DNA of 64,000 bases, taken from positions 248,001 through 312,000 of the forward strand of contig WHVD01000007.1 in NCBI GenBank assembly GCA_015178975.1, read 5' to 3'. Of the stretch, positions 23,441 to 34,829 are shown one piece after another. Numbering within the stretch: the first letter of the stretch is position 1; every line of letters starts with the position of its first letter. Under the pieces are notes generated by a model. It saw only the letters and a program-made list of their open reading frames with translations. It did no database searches and was not told where the DNA came from. This stretch comes from Hysterangium stoloniferum (Eukaryota; Basidiomycota; Agaricomycetes; Hysterangiales; Hysterangiaceae). A program made the translations under genes and the position numbers.

Positions 23441-23533
23441 GTAAATGTTTACAAAAGGCGAGTTACGTCAAGAGAAATACTGCTATCCCTGCTCCAGGGT
23501 GGTATAAATTGTGTCGGTGTTATCAAAGAGAAA

Positions 23534-25476
23534 TCATGATATATCATGCGGAATGGATGGAACAAGTGGATCGGGAAGGCCAGTCATAGTCCTGATCTGG
23601 AGTTTGAATTGGATGTTACATACACACCGGTGAAACATTTGGCAATGACGCAAAGGAAGGAATGAGCCATGAGGTGTAATTCCTCCAAGCGGGTACGGGT
23701 GAATGGATCGCTGATTGAGCCACACATTGCGTCACAATGGGGAAGAAGACGAGCGAGAATGGAGATTATATTAAGGCTGCGCACTGTGGCGCACGCGAAT
23801 TCGATATCGGAAGATGTAGCTATCAGCTTCAGTGTAACCTTAATTAGTTTCTCCCCTGACGAGAGGACCCAGAAATAGGGACTCGTGTGTGTCAGAATTA
23901 GACTGGTAGGATATTTGAGGGCGGATATGAGATTATGCTGGAAGCTAAAACATTGTCAACATACCTTAGGAGGGGCTCAATGAGCGAAGAAACCACATTA
24001 AGCTGGTTGATATGATCCGTGAGAAGCGTGCTGTCGTCGAAGAAGGTTTGTAGGGCCCAGATACAATCAAAAAGTGGGTATGAATCGTCCTAATAGATAT
24101 GAAGTGTCAATGACGCTATATGGGGTTTTGTGTCGTCCATTAGACGCTGCAATACATCTCCCGCAATATCTCGAAACCAGGCATCTTGGTGCATGCAGCA
24201 CACTAGGAGCCGTATCTGAAAGTAATGCGAGGATCGTCGGTATAGGTAATTTTCTCTGTTATGGTTTTGGTGGGCAGGATGACATGATTTGATGTCGCCA
24301 CGCACGGTTGTAACAAGATTTCAATGAAACCTCTGATCGAATTGAGCTCCTCTACAGACAGTTGACGGACTTCGCAGATGCTTTTCACCATATACGCAAA
24401 TTCGTCAACGAGGAAGGGATATTGATGGCATGACATGTATCGTGCGATTTGTAGAATAAATGTCGACCCAACCTCATCCACGTTGGTGTGTAACGGTGAT
24501 TTAATTACAGCATTGTAAAGCGATGACGTGATTGCAGTTGATGCACGATCTCTATATCCCAAGTGAGTGCCGGGACACCAGTAGAAGGCCGAACCCAAAT
24601 ATATCATAAGGTTGGCGTTGTGACCTCCGTTTCTCCGCTGTATGACCCATGAACTCCAGAAACTCTCTGAGACCACCGACGCCTGTTCTCGAATTCGAGC
24701 CGGGTAAGTGGGTCTAGCAAAACGGGAGTATTTTGAGTTTATTGAATGATTTCCTCAAAGTATCCCCACCTCATTAAGTCAATGGTCTCTTGAATTACTA
24801 TTCCGAGTCTTGGCAGATTGAGATGCTTGCGTAGGAACCTGTTACAGGCCTTGTCGCCTCCATACACAATTCGCTTATATATCATCAGCTTTGCCATCAG
24901 TGCAGCTGTCTTTGCAGTGTAAAGCACCCTCCTCTCAACCCTTTCCAAACCGACTCTACAGTAATACCCCGGTTCAATAGTAATACTTGAAGATGTCGAT
25001 GAGCTCTCAAACGGTGAGACCGCTCCCCAGTCCCCGCCATGACTGTCATATGGGCCGAGGTTGGATGTGGAATTGGTGGATCTACCTCGCATATCAATAA
25101 TCGTCGGTGGATCATGACAAGTTGTCTCTCCTAGCAACTGAAAGCGCCCAGTTTTTCAACAGTGTACATGGAAGGCTATCTGATTGTGCGCACCCATTCC
25201 TCAACCCAAACTTCCATATCGTCTTCAGACAGTGATATATGCTCGTCGTCTTCGGGAACTGGATAACACACACCGTCCCCGTGGTCTATACAGCTCCATC
25301 TGTCTCGAAGCTTGACCCGCAATCTTTCCCTTACCCCAGCGTCAATGATCTCCTCCCGTTCTTCTGAGCTCAATGCAGCTGGGGAGACCAATGGCTGTAA
25401 CCACTCAACCTCTTGTAGGAGGCTTTCAGCCCGTCCGATATCGTGGCCGCTCAGTCGTTTCGTTTGAAGTTGACAT
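23534..25476 (-). pseudogene. Family A copy (A9), full length but broken
   Basis: Start ATG at 25476 in the usual context. Exon 1 carries CIDHGDGVCYPVPEDDEH and EDDMEVWVEEW, then intron 1 (GTGCGC type). Exon 2 has GETTCHDPPTIIDMRGRS and YYCRVGLERVERRVLYTA. Exon 3 has TSSLYNAVIKSPLHTNVDEV. Exon 4 has LLVCCMHQDAWFRDIAGD. Exon 5 is degenerate (IISILARLLPHCDAM, then VYVTSNSNSRSGL). Splice borders match the family. The frame is lost early in exon 1 and in exons 4 and 5. Confidence 0.65.
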
Positions 25477-26040
25477 TGGTGGGTAGTAGGTTGTTGTGAT
25501 ACAGGAAGGGGATTCTGCGCTTTTACGGTGCAGACATAAGGCGAATAAATTTCCAGTTTGTCTACGTCAGAGTGCAGATATGGCAGTTAAGAATAGTTCG
25601 ATGAACCTTCACCACATAATGTGGCAACTTCCGACTTCTTGAGCGCTAGATATTTGGCAATTCAGCTTTTACGTTAGTTGAGAAGTGACATCTTAATTGA
25701 TAGAATACGTAAAGGTAGTGGATGCTATCCATAACAGTGCTTTTCAGGTACAGCCTCGGCCACTTTCTACTCGGGCTATGTCTAACATATATATGCACTT
25801 CGTGTTCAATTCTTTCGGAATTCCAATTTCAATAATTCCTTACTCAGGCTAATTGGCGTCGATCGTGAATGTTTGTGGGGAGTCCGTCAGGTTTTCATGA
25901 ACAGTTGTGCATGTAATCAAATATTCAGTCATAACTAATCACACGCTACTATTATTACACCGTCCTTCTGAGTGAAGTGATTTGGGTCAGTTGGCAAGGG
26001 TAATGCCCATATAAAAAGCAAAAGGCTCCGAGCGGCGAAG
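25477..26040. other. A9 upstream block and spacer
   Basis: Positions 25477-25740 are the A upstream block (ccttcaccacataatgtggc at about 25610). Positions 25741-26040 are the common spacer ending in ggctccgagcggcgaagt. No gene is visible. Confidence 0.5.
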
Positions 26041-27060
26041 TTTTACCTCCTTTGTGTGCTTGGCTGATTCCCGTTGATGCTGCACAAATGTTGTATATAT
26101 TCATGTGCCCTAGTATGTAATACAATCACATCTGATGTATCACCGACAATCACATCTGATGTATCACCGACAATCACATCTGATGTATCACCGACAATCA
26201 CATCTGATGTATCACCGACAATCACATCTGATGTATCACCGACAATCACTTCAAATAGAATACCACTGAGACGTCTCAAAGAAAGCAACGTGTCAGTGTG
26301 TTGAAATGGCGTGAAGCAAGTCACTGAAGAACAACAAAAAAACACCCGCAATAATCACTCAGTAATCCATTGCCGACGTTAATCTCGGTCAGATCCACCT
26401 GACCCCCAAACCCCATGTTCAATCTCCCGATTGGTTATGATGGGGAAAAAACTCTGGAATAAAAGGAGGGGCCGCCTTGACAACAGGGAAGGTGTTGGGA
26501 AAATTCCATAATGTCTTTTCCTTCATTCGAAACCTTTACCCCACGCTAGAGCGCCTAGTTCCCATAGGATCTAACTGACAACACAAAGGACAATCGCGAA
26601 TATTTCACAGAAGGTCAAACGGGCACCACAAGGCACTTGGAGATCGGTATAATTTATAACTGATCCTTGGCAATACAAGAGAAGTGCGAGGAAATCCAGA
26701 TGCCATCACCACTTGATAGCAAACGTATCCAAATTAGATATAACAAAGTATGCCTAGTAGCACGGCTGTATATACCCGATATTCTATGACCGCGGCTCGA
26801 ATGTCGTGGATCACAAGTGTAGTTGCTTTTTTTTTTGGGTAATCTTGGTGGTAGGAAAATGAAGGGGAAGAGCACCAAGGACACGGGATGTGTTGAAGAT
26901 AGTAATTTGGTATTTGATTGGGGCCGCTCACGAAGCGAAGTCCCGTTAATTTCGAATGCGCTTGACATGTTGATTTGGGAATGTCTACACCCACTATGTA
27001 GACTCCCTAGCCTTCCTAGGCGGTATTCGTGCATTCGGGCTGATCTTCACATGAAATGCA
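26041..27060 (-). pseudogene. Family B copy (B8) with an internal minisatellite
   Basis: On the minus strand the upstream part reads KLTGLRFVSGPNQIPNYY and VIHDIRAAVIEYRVYT (26734-26994). The C-terminal part reads LLSLRRLSGILFEVIVGDTS (26043-26351). The latter contains an in-frame 8-residue repeat, GDTSDVIV, five times, expanded from the place where other copies have VILVDKSDVILA once. The mid part is frame-broken. Confidence 0.55.
26125..26244. repeat. 24-bp minisatellite, five units
   Basis: Five identical 24-bp units begin with atcacatctgatgtatcacc. They are followed by a sixth, diverged start (atcacttcaaat). Because 24 is a multiple of three, the expansion keeps the reading frame of the B segment on the minus strand. 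No other B copy in the window has it. Confidence 0.9.
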
Positions 27061-27590
27061 TGAAATTTGATTGCTTTGAGGTGTTGTTCTCGCCGTATTG
27101 TTATTTATGGAGCTGAAGGCCATCGTCGGACTCATTTGTGCACTCAGTCCCGATCGTGGTTTAATTGAGAGGTTTTCGCTATGAAAAATCATGTGAGGCC
27201 GACCCCGCAACTGATTCCTACCCCAGGCAGTATCAACATGGAGATTTGGTGAGAATATAAAGTAACAACCAAGGTGGCTAATATCTTTGCAGCGTCTCAC
27301 CAGCCTCTTACAATCTTTCCTAACCACCCATTACACCTCCACCCCCTCTTCATATAAGGATAGTAATCACAAGCGGACATTCCTCTCCTCTTGTTCCCCC
27401 TAGTCATCATATAGAAACCGGTGGTAACACGTGCACTTCAAAGTTATTGTCAAAACTTACTAGCAGTAGTAGTGGCACCTCCTCGTATTCAGCCAGCCTC
27501 ACGATCCTGACTTTTCCGAACTATCGGAAGGCATGGCAGCCCGTAATAACACGTGCAATTCAAAGATATCTTCAAAACTCCTTCCTGAAA
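27061..27590. other. Unassigned stretch between B8 and A10
   Basis: The first part (27016-27327) is open on the minus strand (DTAWGRNQLRGRPHMIFH). It corresponds to a stretch upstream of B at 38740-38960, so it probably belongs to an alternative B 5' region. The remainder, to 27590, has no clear match or gene. Confidence 0.35.
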
Positions 27591-28095
27591 ACCTTCTTCG
27601 ACAACAGCACGTTGCCTGTGAATCATATCAACCAGTTGAATATGGGTTCCTCCTTCATTGCCCCCCTCCTATGGTACGTTTGCGATGTTTTACCTTCCAG
27701 CATCACCTCATATCCACCCATGAAACTATCCTACCAGTCTGACTCTGACCCACACGAGTCCAAATTCGAGGTTCCTCTGGTCTGGCAATCGACTAATTGA
27801 GGTCACTCTGAACCTGATAGCTGGATCTTCCGCCATAGAATCCTTGTGTACCACAGTGCACAGCGTCACTATAATTCCCATTGTGACGCAATGCGCGGCT
27901 AAAGCAACTATCAGGGCATCAGTGACTGCCATGAAAAATTAAACGTCATGGGGTATTCCTTCCTTTGTGTCATCGCCACACCTTTTACCGATGCGTGAAT
28001 ACCAGCTAATTCAAACACAAGATCAGTGCTGGAAGATCATGACTTGGCCTGCCGGCGCTCTTGTTCCATCCATTCTGCACGATATATTATAATGT
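27591..28095 (+). pseudogene. Family A copy (A10), exon 4 end and exon 5
   Basis: Begins in exon 4 (STLPVNHINQLNMGSSF), passes the intron 4 region (tggtacgtttgcgatg ... taccag) and gives a shortened exon 5 (LIEVTLNLIAGSSAIES in part). It faces B9 tail to tail. The 5' two thirds are absent. Confidence 0.55.
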
Positions 28096-28099
28096 CTCT

Positions 28100-29060
28100 T
28101 GGATAACACCGACACATATTATGAGATCCAGGAGGAAGGATAGTACTATTACTCTTTACTGAATTCCCCGGTTGGCGATGTTTTTAATATATGTCAAGCT
28201 CCATGGGCTGATGCAGTTCAAGAGCGCATATCATCATTGTTTACCGCCTTTGTGTGCCTGGGTAGCTTCTCCTTGATGCTACATATCTTGCATATATTCG
28301 TGGGCCCTAGAGGTGGCTACAACCACAGCCCAGTTATCAACGAGAATCACTTCAAATTTAATATCACTCGGAGGTCTCAAGCAGCCTGTCAGTTAGTTGG
28401 GACAGATGAAGCAAGTCATTGAAGAACAGTAAAAAACACCCTGCAGCAATCACTCACCAATCCATGCCAACATTTATCTCGGTCAGATTCATCTCATCTT
28501 CAAAAATCAATGTTCAGTCTTATTGGATATCATGAGGCACAACACTCTAAAGGAAACAGAGCTGCCTGTAAAATGTAGAGGAACGGCGTTGGACGGATTT
28601 TGTAAAGGATTTTTCTCATTAAAATCTTGACCCGACGCTGGAGCTCTCCGCTCCCATGGGATACGACCTGGAAAAAATCCAATCGTGAATATTGCAAAGG
28701 AGATCAAACGACCACCCAAGGCGCTTTTGAGACAGCTAAAGTGTATAACTGTGACATAGCGACACAGGAGAAGTGCAATAAATATAGATGCCATGACCAC
28801 TTGATAGAAAACGGCTCTACATGAGATATTACAAAGACTACCGAGTGACCCCTTTGTGTATAACCGATATTCTGTGACCGCCGCTTGAGGTAGGAAAATG
28901 GGAAGAAGCACCAAGGATACGGCATGTCTTGGAGAAGATGAATCATCGGAATTGGTATTTAAACTGGTCGGAGTCGTGGAGGGAAGTCTCTGTAATATAG
29001 AATACACCTGGACATGATGGAGCGTCTGGAGCATACCAGATAGCGAGACTTCCTCCCAGT
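28100..29060 (-). pseudogene. Family B copy (B9)
   Basis: The minus strand is open over 28507-29034, including HAVSLVLLPIFLPQAAVTEY and SGRIPWERRAPASGQDFN. A C-terminal remnant lies at about 28180-28420. On the other strand the same DNA gives an open stretch with EKCNKYRCHDHLIENGST (28627-28824), which I take as a shadow. Confidence 0.45.
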
Positions 29061-29356
29061 GCTTAAAACAATTTTACTTCAATTTGACGAAGTATTTTAT
29101 CTTATTTTGACGAGACGTCTTTGAGAAACTGGCTGGCTTTGTGTTCCTGTTACCCAAAGAAGAAATGGAATGAGACATGTTGTCGCCATTATCAGCCTGA
29201 ATATATTCCTCAACATCCGAGCATGTTTTGGGATGTTTCACCGACTATTGAACGATTCCTGGGGATTGATAGTTCTTGTCATTGTGTATCTAAGGATCCT
29301 AGGCCTTGTCATGTCATATCCAAGCGACTATACTCAAGTTTGGCCACCAGCCACTT
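29061..29356. other. Spacer upstream of B9
   Basis: This matches the B 5' flank seen at 49741-49980 and 55500-55740 (gagacatgttgtcgccatta; gattgatagttcttgtcatt). Weak open frames here are also present in those flanks but are not conserved in length. No gene is supported. Confidence 0.45.
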
Positions 29357-29880
29357 TTGAGTCCCTCCTATGGTATGTTGACAATTATTTACCTTGTAGA
29401 ATCACCTAATATCCGCCCATTAATATCTCCTACCAGTCTGTTTTTTACACGCATGAGCCCAACATTGAGGATCTCCTCCTCCTGCCAGGGAATAATTAAG
29501 ATCACTCTGAACCTGATAGCCAGATCTTCCCACATTAAATCCGCGTGCACCACAGTCCACAGCATCAATATCATCGCCATTATCGCTCGTCTTCTCCTAC
29601 ATTGTGAGGCAATGCGTGGCTCACTCAGCGGTCAATACCTCGATGCTGCCTTGAATAATTGAGCCTTGCGGCTTATTCCTTACTTTGTATCATCGTCACA
29701 CCTTTCACCGGTATGTGCGTAACGTCTAATTCAAACTACAGATCAGTGGTGGAGGACCATGATTGGTGTGCCAAAGCTCTTGGTCTATCCATTCCACATG
29801 ATATATCATTATTTCCCTTGGATCACACTGATACATTATCTGAGCCAGGAGGAAGGATAGTACTATTACTCTTTACTTTT
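29357..29880 (+). pseudogene. Family A copy (A11), 3' end only
   Basis: Begins at the very end of exon 4 (ESLLWYVDN-like), with the intron 4 donor as tggtatgttgac, and continues as exon 5 (IIKITLNLIARSSHIKSA, then IIVTPFTGMCVTSNSNYR). The frame shifts once between 29662 and the following open part. It is followed by B10 in the opposite direction. Confidence 0.55.
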
Positions 29881-30404
29881 GCCTTTTTGCAATATTTCCC
29901 AGTTATTTAAAACTACGTTGTTTAAGCCAATGCATGAGCACATATAGTCACCTTTTACTTCCTTTGTGTGCTTGGTTGATTCTTGTTGATGCCGTACACA
30001 CATCACATATATTCATAGGCCCTAGTCGGGAATATATAATCATATATGAGTTATCAAAGAGAATCACTTCAAATAGAATACCACTTAGATGTCTGAAAGA
30101 AAGCAAGGCATAGGCTAGTTTGAAGGGCATGAAGCAAGTGATTGAACAACACCAAAAAATACCTGTAACAATCACTTACTAATCCATTCCTGAAGTTTAT
30201 CTGCCCTTGATTCTTCTAATATTAAAAATCTATGTTCAATCTCTGAATTGGTTGACACATTGGAGATCGGTATAATGTATACCTGATTCTTGGCAATACA
30301 GGAGAAGTGAAAGGAATTTAGATGCCATAAGTACTTGATGGCAAATGGTTCTAAAGTAGAGATAAGAATGGCTTCTGGGTGAAACATCTGTATATGATTG
30401 ATAT
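29881..30404 (-). pseudogene. Family B copy (B10), cut by a retroelement
   Basis: The C-terminal part (29948-30175) reads FRHLSGILFEVILFDNSY. The middle part (30172-30387) reads LEPFAIKYLWHLNSFHFS and KNQVYIIPISNVS. Similarity to B stops at about 30404, where the Ty3/gypsy relic begins. Confidence 0.5.
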
Positions 30405-32468
30405 GTTGTTAGAGCAGGTTCAATACATTTGGGGTGTAGTTGACATTTTCACAGATGGCTACTATGGTGCATTTGGCTGTGCATGAGGCTGCATGGGAAC
30501 TTGAAGCTTAAAGCTGGGTTGGGAAGGATCCTGCAGAACAAAAGTTTCACCAACATTCTCCATATCAGCTTTGGCTGATATCTGAAAGGGATGCCCTAAA
30601 AGTAGGTGATAAGGAGCATTCTGAAATAATCCAAGCATGGATGGAAACAGCAACACCACCATTGGCATCATGCATGTTGAGCCTGAGGTCAGTACTAAAA
30701 GGAAGTGCCATATCCTTTGCAGCACTTTTACTGACACATATGAGCTCTGAGCCAGGATCATAAAGACCTATTTCAGTAAATTTGCCTTGGATCATTACAT
30801 CCAATTCCATTATTGGCATGGTATGAAGAGGTGTAAATTGAACCAGCAAAGCTGTGGAAGTGATTGCAACTTCAGGGACCAATGATGTAGCTGAGAAGAC
30901 AGGGATACAATTGACTTTACAACTATCAATGAAGAGCCTCTGTACATCAGGGGAGATTGCCCACACCTCGCCATGTGATGGGGTGAATGGAGACACCCAT
31001 CATTCTGTCAAAAACCTCCTGCACAATGTCAGTATTCTCAATTTTATATTTGTAATGAAATTGTGGCCCTGTTTTGTTGCTTTCTGGAGGATTCTTGGCC
31101 AAGCCGTGGCTGGTAGAGGATGATGCTATAGTGGCCCTAGGCAATGTCTTGTCTTTGTAGGCTGCAAGGGAAATTGTGGGTGCCTGACAATCATTACAGA
31201 CAGGTTCATAGTCCTCACTGAGTTCTTCGATATATCCTGTAGTTGTAGCAGAAGGTGGATGTTCAATGGGAGAGACTTCAAAAAACAATGTTGAGTGCTG
31301 TATTGTAGATGTCCCAGTACCATTCCTGGAGACAGGAGCTTGTCCTTGAACAACCACGAACCTCAGTCCCTGAGGGTGATTGGGCAGTCACCCCCTACTG
31401 GGCCATTTCCAGAAATCATCAATATTGGTGACCTTTCCTGCTTGTAAGTATTCCTGCCCTACAGGACAGTACCGAGTACTATGAATATTTGTAGGGTCTT
31501 TACCAAAAGAACACAGCACTGAAGATATCTTGCCAATCATATGGCTTTGTGCAGAGGTGACTTGGGTGGGTTGTCCACAGCCATTGCTCAAGTTTTTGGC
31601 TAGTACCCTCATGGAAACCAAACCAGAAATAGTGGTCATGTTCCTTAGCAGTGATGACATGTTCAGCAAGGAAATAATGGGAAATGGCTTGAAAACTCAA
31701 TTTATAGGTATGCAGCTCAGCATCAGTCAATATAGACTGGGGCCAGATTGTTTTCATGTGAGCTGAATGAGGGACTGCCATGTATAACACTTTTCCTTAA
31801 AGGCACCCTTGAATGTGTCTTCAATGGCCACTTTAAAGTTAGGCCAGGCTGAGGAAGAATAGCCTTCAAACATTTGGAAGATATCCCACTGCTCCGAAAA
31901 AGGTAGTGGAATAAAAAGGTGACCTTTTCACTGTCTGGGAGCTAGGCATTATCAGCACAATTGTCAAACTGCTCCAAAAATTCTGCAATGTTGTCTTCAT
32001 TTCCATCAAAGATTTTTGGAGCTCAGTTAGATCCTAGTGCAGGCATTGTGCCCTTTTCAGTTAGGACAGTAGCCATAAGGTGTGGAATCGAAACTGGAAG
32101 GGTTGGGAGGAATGGCAGGGGGCCAAGGTCTGGGATGAGGGATTGAGATGAAGGGAATACAACAGGAAAAATCTGGAATGAGGGGAGTACAGCCTGAATA
32201 ATGGGGATACTGTCTAAAGAAGGTGGCAAAGATAGATCAGGTGGTGAAAAATTGTCCCGGGATTCTGGACTGGAAGAATGGGTGAGAGAGATGTTTGAGG
32301 TGGAAGCTGAGAATTCAGAAGGTAAAAGGGGTGGAGAGTTGCTGGTGTCAATTAATGGAAGGGAAGAGGATTGTCAAAGAGGGGAGGGGTTTAATGGGTA
32401 TTGAGGAATGGAAGCTGTGGCATGTTCATGAGGGCAGAGAGAGTGAGGCAGCAGGGCCAGCTTTAACT

Positions 32469-32545
32469 TCCATTTAGGTGGAATTGTGAGAAGATTAAAA
32501 GAAGACTCTTAATCTTAAGGTTGTGGGTTTGACCCCCATATGGGG
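32469..32545 (+). pseudogene. tRNA-Lys(CTT)-like relic
   Basis: Seventy-seven bases resemble a fungal tRNA-Lys. There is a weak acceptor pairing (ccat ... atgg), an anticodon arm reading agactCTTaatct, then aaggttgtggg and a T loop ggtttgacccc (canonical GGTTCGANYCC with one change). The D arm is poor and no 3' CCA is encoded, so it is not a working gene. It sits beside the LTR, inside the retroelement. It may be a tRNA-derived SINE head, a captured tRNA, or an unusually long primer-binding match. Confidence 0.55.
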
Positions 32546-32552
32546 TTAAGAT

Positions 32553-32893
32553 ATGTTGTGCTCTGAGCATGAAATATCTAATGGGAAAAGATGTGCAAAA
32601 TATGATCATATTCTAGGGAACTTGGGAGGTTTTATATACAGCAAAACTATGAGTGGCACAATCTTAAATAACAAAAGCACATGTTGAGGACAATGGAAAA
32701 AGAGGAACAATGGAGGTGGAATATTCCAGCAGAATATGACAATACAATCAATGATATAGAACAAAGGACATATAGAAACAATGAGAAAGAAACACATGGC
32801 TATCTACCACTCGACACAATTGGACACATGACATCACGGGTATTGATGACAAGATCACAATGTAGGGAGTCTCACTCCCATACACTATTACAA
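32553..32893 (-). repeat. LTR of the Ty3/gypsy relic (5' LTR)
   Basis: Read on the minus strand it begins TGTAATAGTG near 32891 and would end ...GAGCACAACA near 32553, giving TG...CA ends. It contains the palindromic gggagtgagactccc typical of LTR starts. The inner border is less certain than the outer one, which abuts A exon 5 sequence. No second LTR was found at the left end. Confidence 0.5.
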
Positions 32894-34829
32894 AATTGAT
32901 CGTTAATCGAGCGGCACATCGTGTCACAATGTGGAAGGAAAAGAGTCACAACGGTCATAATATTGAAGCTGCTGACTGTGGTACACATGGATTTGGTGTC
33001 GGAAGACCCAGCTATCAGCTTCAGGGTGACGTCGATTAGTCCCTTGCTAGACTCTAGGAGCAGCCAATTTGGACACGTGTGTGTCAGATTCAGACTGGTA
33101 ATAGAGTTTCATGAGTGGGTGTGAGAAGATGATGGAAAGCAAAATATTGTACACATATTGTAGAAAGGGTCCAAGCAAAGAAGAAACTACATGCAGCTAG
33201 TTGATATGCTCCGTGCGAAGTGCGCTGTCCTCGAAGAAGGTTTTCAGGCCCCGGATATTGTGCCACGGTGATCATGTAATCACATGTTGATTGAAACGAG
33301 AATGTAAAACTAAAGGGTCCGTGCGTAAGACTGGGGACACCAGGATGACATATAAGATAAACATCAAAGCGTTCTCCCTGATGAGTTTGTCTGTTATGGC
33401 TTTCGTGAACATGATGACAAGATGTGATCGTGCGACGCACGGTTGTAACCAGCATTCAAAGTAATCTCTGATTGCGATGAGCTCCTGTACAGACAGCTGA
33501 TGAACATGACAGATATTTTCCATGATATTGCTAAGGCCAGCAGCAAGTAAGGGATGGTGATCGGATGACAAACATCATGCGATCTGTGTGATAAATGTTG
33601 ATGCAACCAAGTTGGTCTGTAGCGGTGATTTGATTAAAGCATTGTAAAGGGATGACATAATGGCAGTTGATCACCAATCTACATCTGAGCATCGAGCGCC
33701 GGGACACCCCAAGCCACATATGCCATAATGTAAGGGTTCCGCTATGAAGGAGTAGTGTAATCCCTTAGAGAGCTCTTTGCAAAAGGGAACGAAATGAGTA
33801 GGACTAGGTTCCTATTCGAAAGAGACTAAGGTAACAATACAAGGGATCTACCTATTTATGATAATAGCAGTATAGCCCCTTGCAGCAAGTAAAAAACCCG
33901 TGAAACAAACAACTAGTAGTCCAAGACACCACCGGCCAGGCGGGCCCGGCAGCCCCGATGCCAAGTCCGCCCTAACCCAAGTCCCCTACCGTTACACATA
34001 AGCTGCACTGCATAACTCGAATTCCAGATCCCCCCTACTGACGCCTGTTGGCGAATTGCGAGGTGGAGTAAGTGGGTCTAGAAAGAGGTGAGTATTCTCA
34101 GTGTATTCGCTGACTGGCACTCTGTCATCCTACCTCATTAGATCAACGTTCTCTTGAATTATTATTCCCTGTCGTGGCGGCGTGACATACCTGGGTAGAA
34201 ACTTGTCAACGACGTTCTGGCCTTCCCATGGCCCACGCGTGATTCGCTCATATATCATTGACTTTGTCACCAGCGAAGCTTTCTTTGCGCTGTAAAGCAC
34301 TTTCATCCCAACCCTTTCCAAACCGACTCCACAGTAATACCCGGGGCTAACTTCCACACTGGAAGATGAGCTATCCGGCAATGAGACGACTCCCCAGTCT
34401 ATGCCTACGAGATGGACTGAGTGTGTATGTGGAGTTGGTGGGTCTCCCTCGTATCTTAATATTGTTTGGTGAGTCATCGCAATTTCTCTCTCCTTGACAC
34501 TGAAAAAATCCGGTCTGTGAACAGTGTACATAAAAAGGACATTTCGCGTTCCGCACCCATTCCTTCACAAAAACCTCCACGTCTTCTTCAGACAGTTGTA
34601 TGTGCTGGTCGGCATCGGGTACTCGGTAACATACACAGTGCTCATGTTCGATGCTGCTACATCGTTCTGAAAGCTTCATCTGGAATATTTCCCTCATTCT
34701 CGTGTCATTGATCGCCTGTCGTTCCAAAGTCGATAAGGCCGGGAAAACCAAGGGCTGTAGCCACTCAACCTCTCGTAGAAGGGATATGATATCCTCCCTG
34801 CTCAGAGTTATCTCGTTGGAAGTTGACAT
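32894..34829 (-). pseudogene. Family A copy (A12), split by a solo LTR
   Basis: The ATG at 34829 opens exon 1 (MSTSNEITLSREDIISLL ... CSSIEHEHCVCYRVPDAD). Intron 1 has a GTGCGG donor and TTTCAG acceptor. Exon 2 (FQCQGERNCDDSPNN, then VEVSPGYYCGVGLERVGM) runs to intron 2. Exon 3 is interrupted at 33729-33996 by a solo LTR; on its far side, exon 3 and the 4/5 remnants continue to 32894. The part of exon 5 nearest the stop is missing, where the Ty3/gypsy relic abuts. Subfamily EITLSREDII, with 2503-4330. Confidence 0.65.
33729..33996. mobile_element. Solo LTR, 268 bp
   Basis: The element starts TGTAAGGGT and ends ACCGTTACA, near-perfect short inverted ends with TG...CA. A perfect 5-bp target duplication, cataa, flanks it (33724-33728 and 33997-34001). 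Removing it restores tatgccataagct, the sequence of other A copies. It looks like a typical solo LTR left by recombination of an LTR retrotransposon. No coding remains. It is unrelated in sequence to the LTR at 32553 and to the element at 12868. Confidence 0.85.

Larger units (their letters stand above)
30405..32893 (-). mobile_element. Ty3/gypsy-type LTR retrotransposon, broken
   Basis: On the minus strand, from right to left: one LTR (about 32553-32893), a leader, a gag-like region (about 31388-31800, with a capsid-type YFWFGFHEGTSQKLEQWL and a short CPVGQEYLQAGK), a linker (30947-31357) and a retroviral-type aspartic protease region (about 30565-30996, with DPGSELICVSKSAA). This order and these motifs are typical of gag-protease parts of Agaricomycete Ty3/gypsy elements. 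Reverse transcriptase, RNase H and integrase are absent, so the element is truncated at its 3' end and broken in several places. It lies between B and A sequence. I found no target duplication. Age appears moderate to old. Confidence 0.7.

Noticed and set aside
28627-28824. Cysteine-containing stretch EKCNKYRCHDHLIENGST as a small secreted protein
   Set aside because: It lies antisense to a B middle segment and the frame is not kept in other B copies.
32023-32404. Overlapping open frames in the leader of the gypsy relic
   Set aside because: They are low-complexity (G/A-rich against P/S/L-rich) readings of the same DNA on both strands and match no known retroelement part with certainty.
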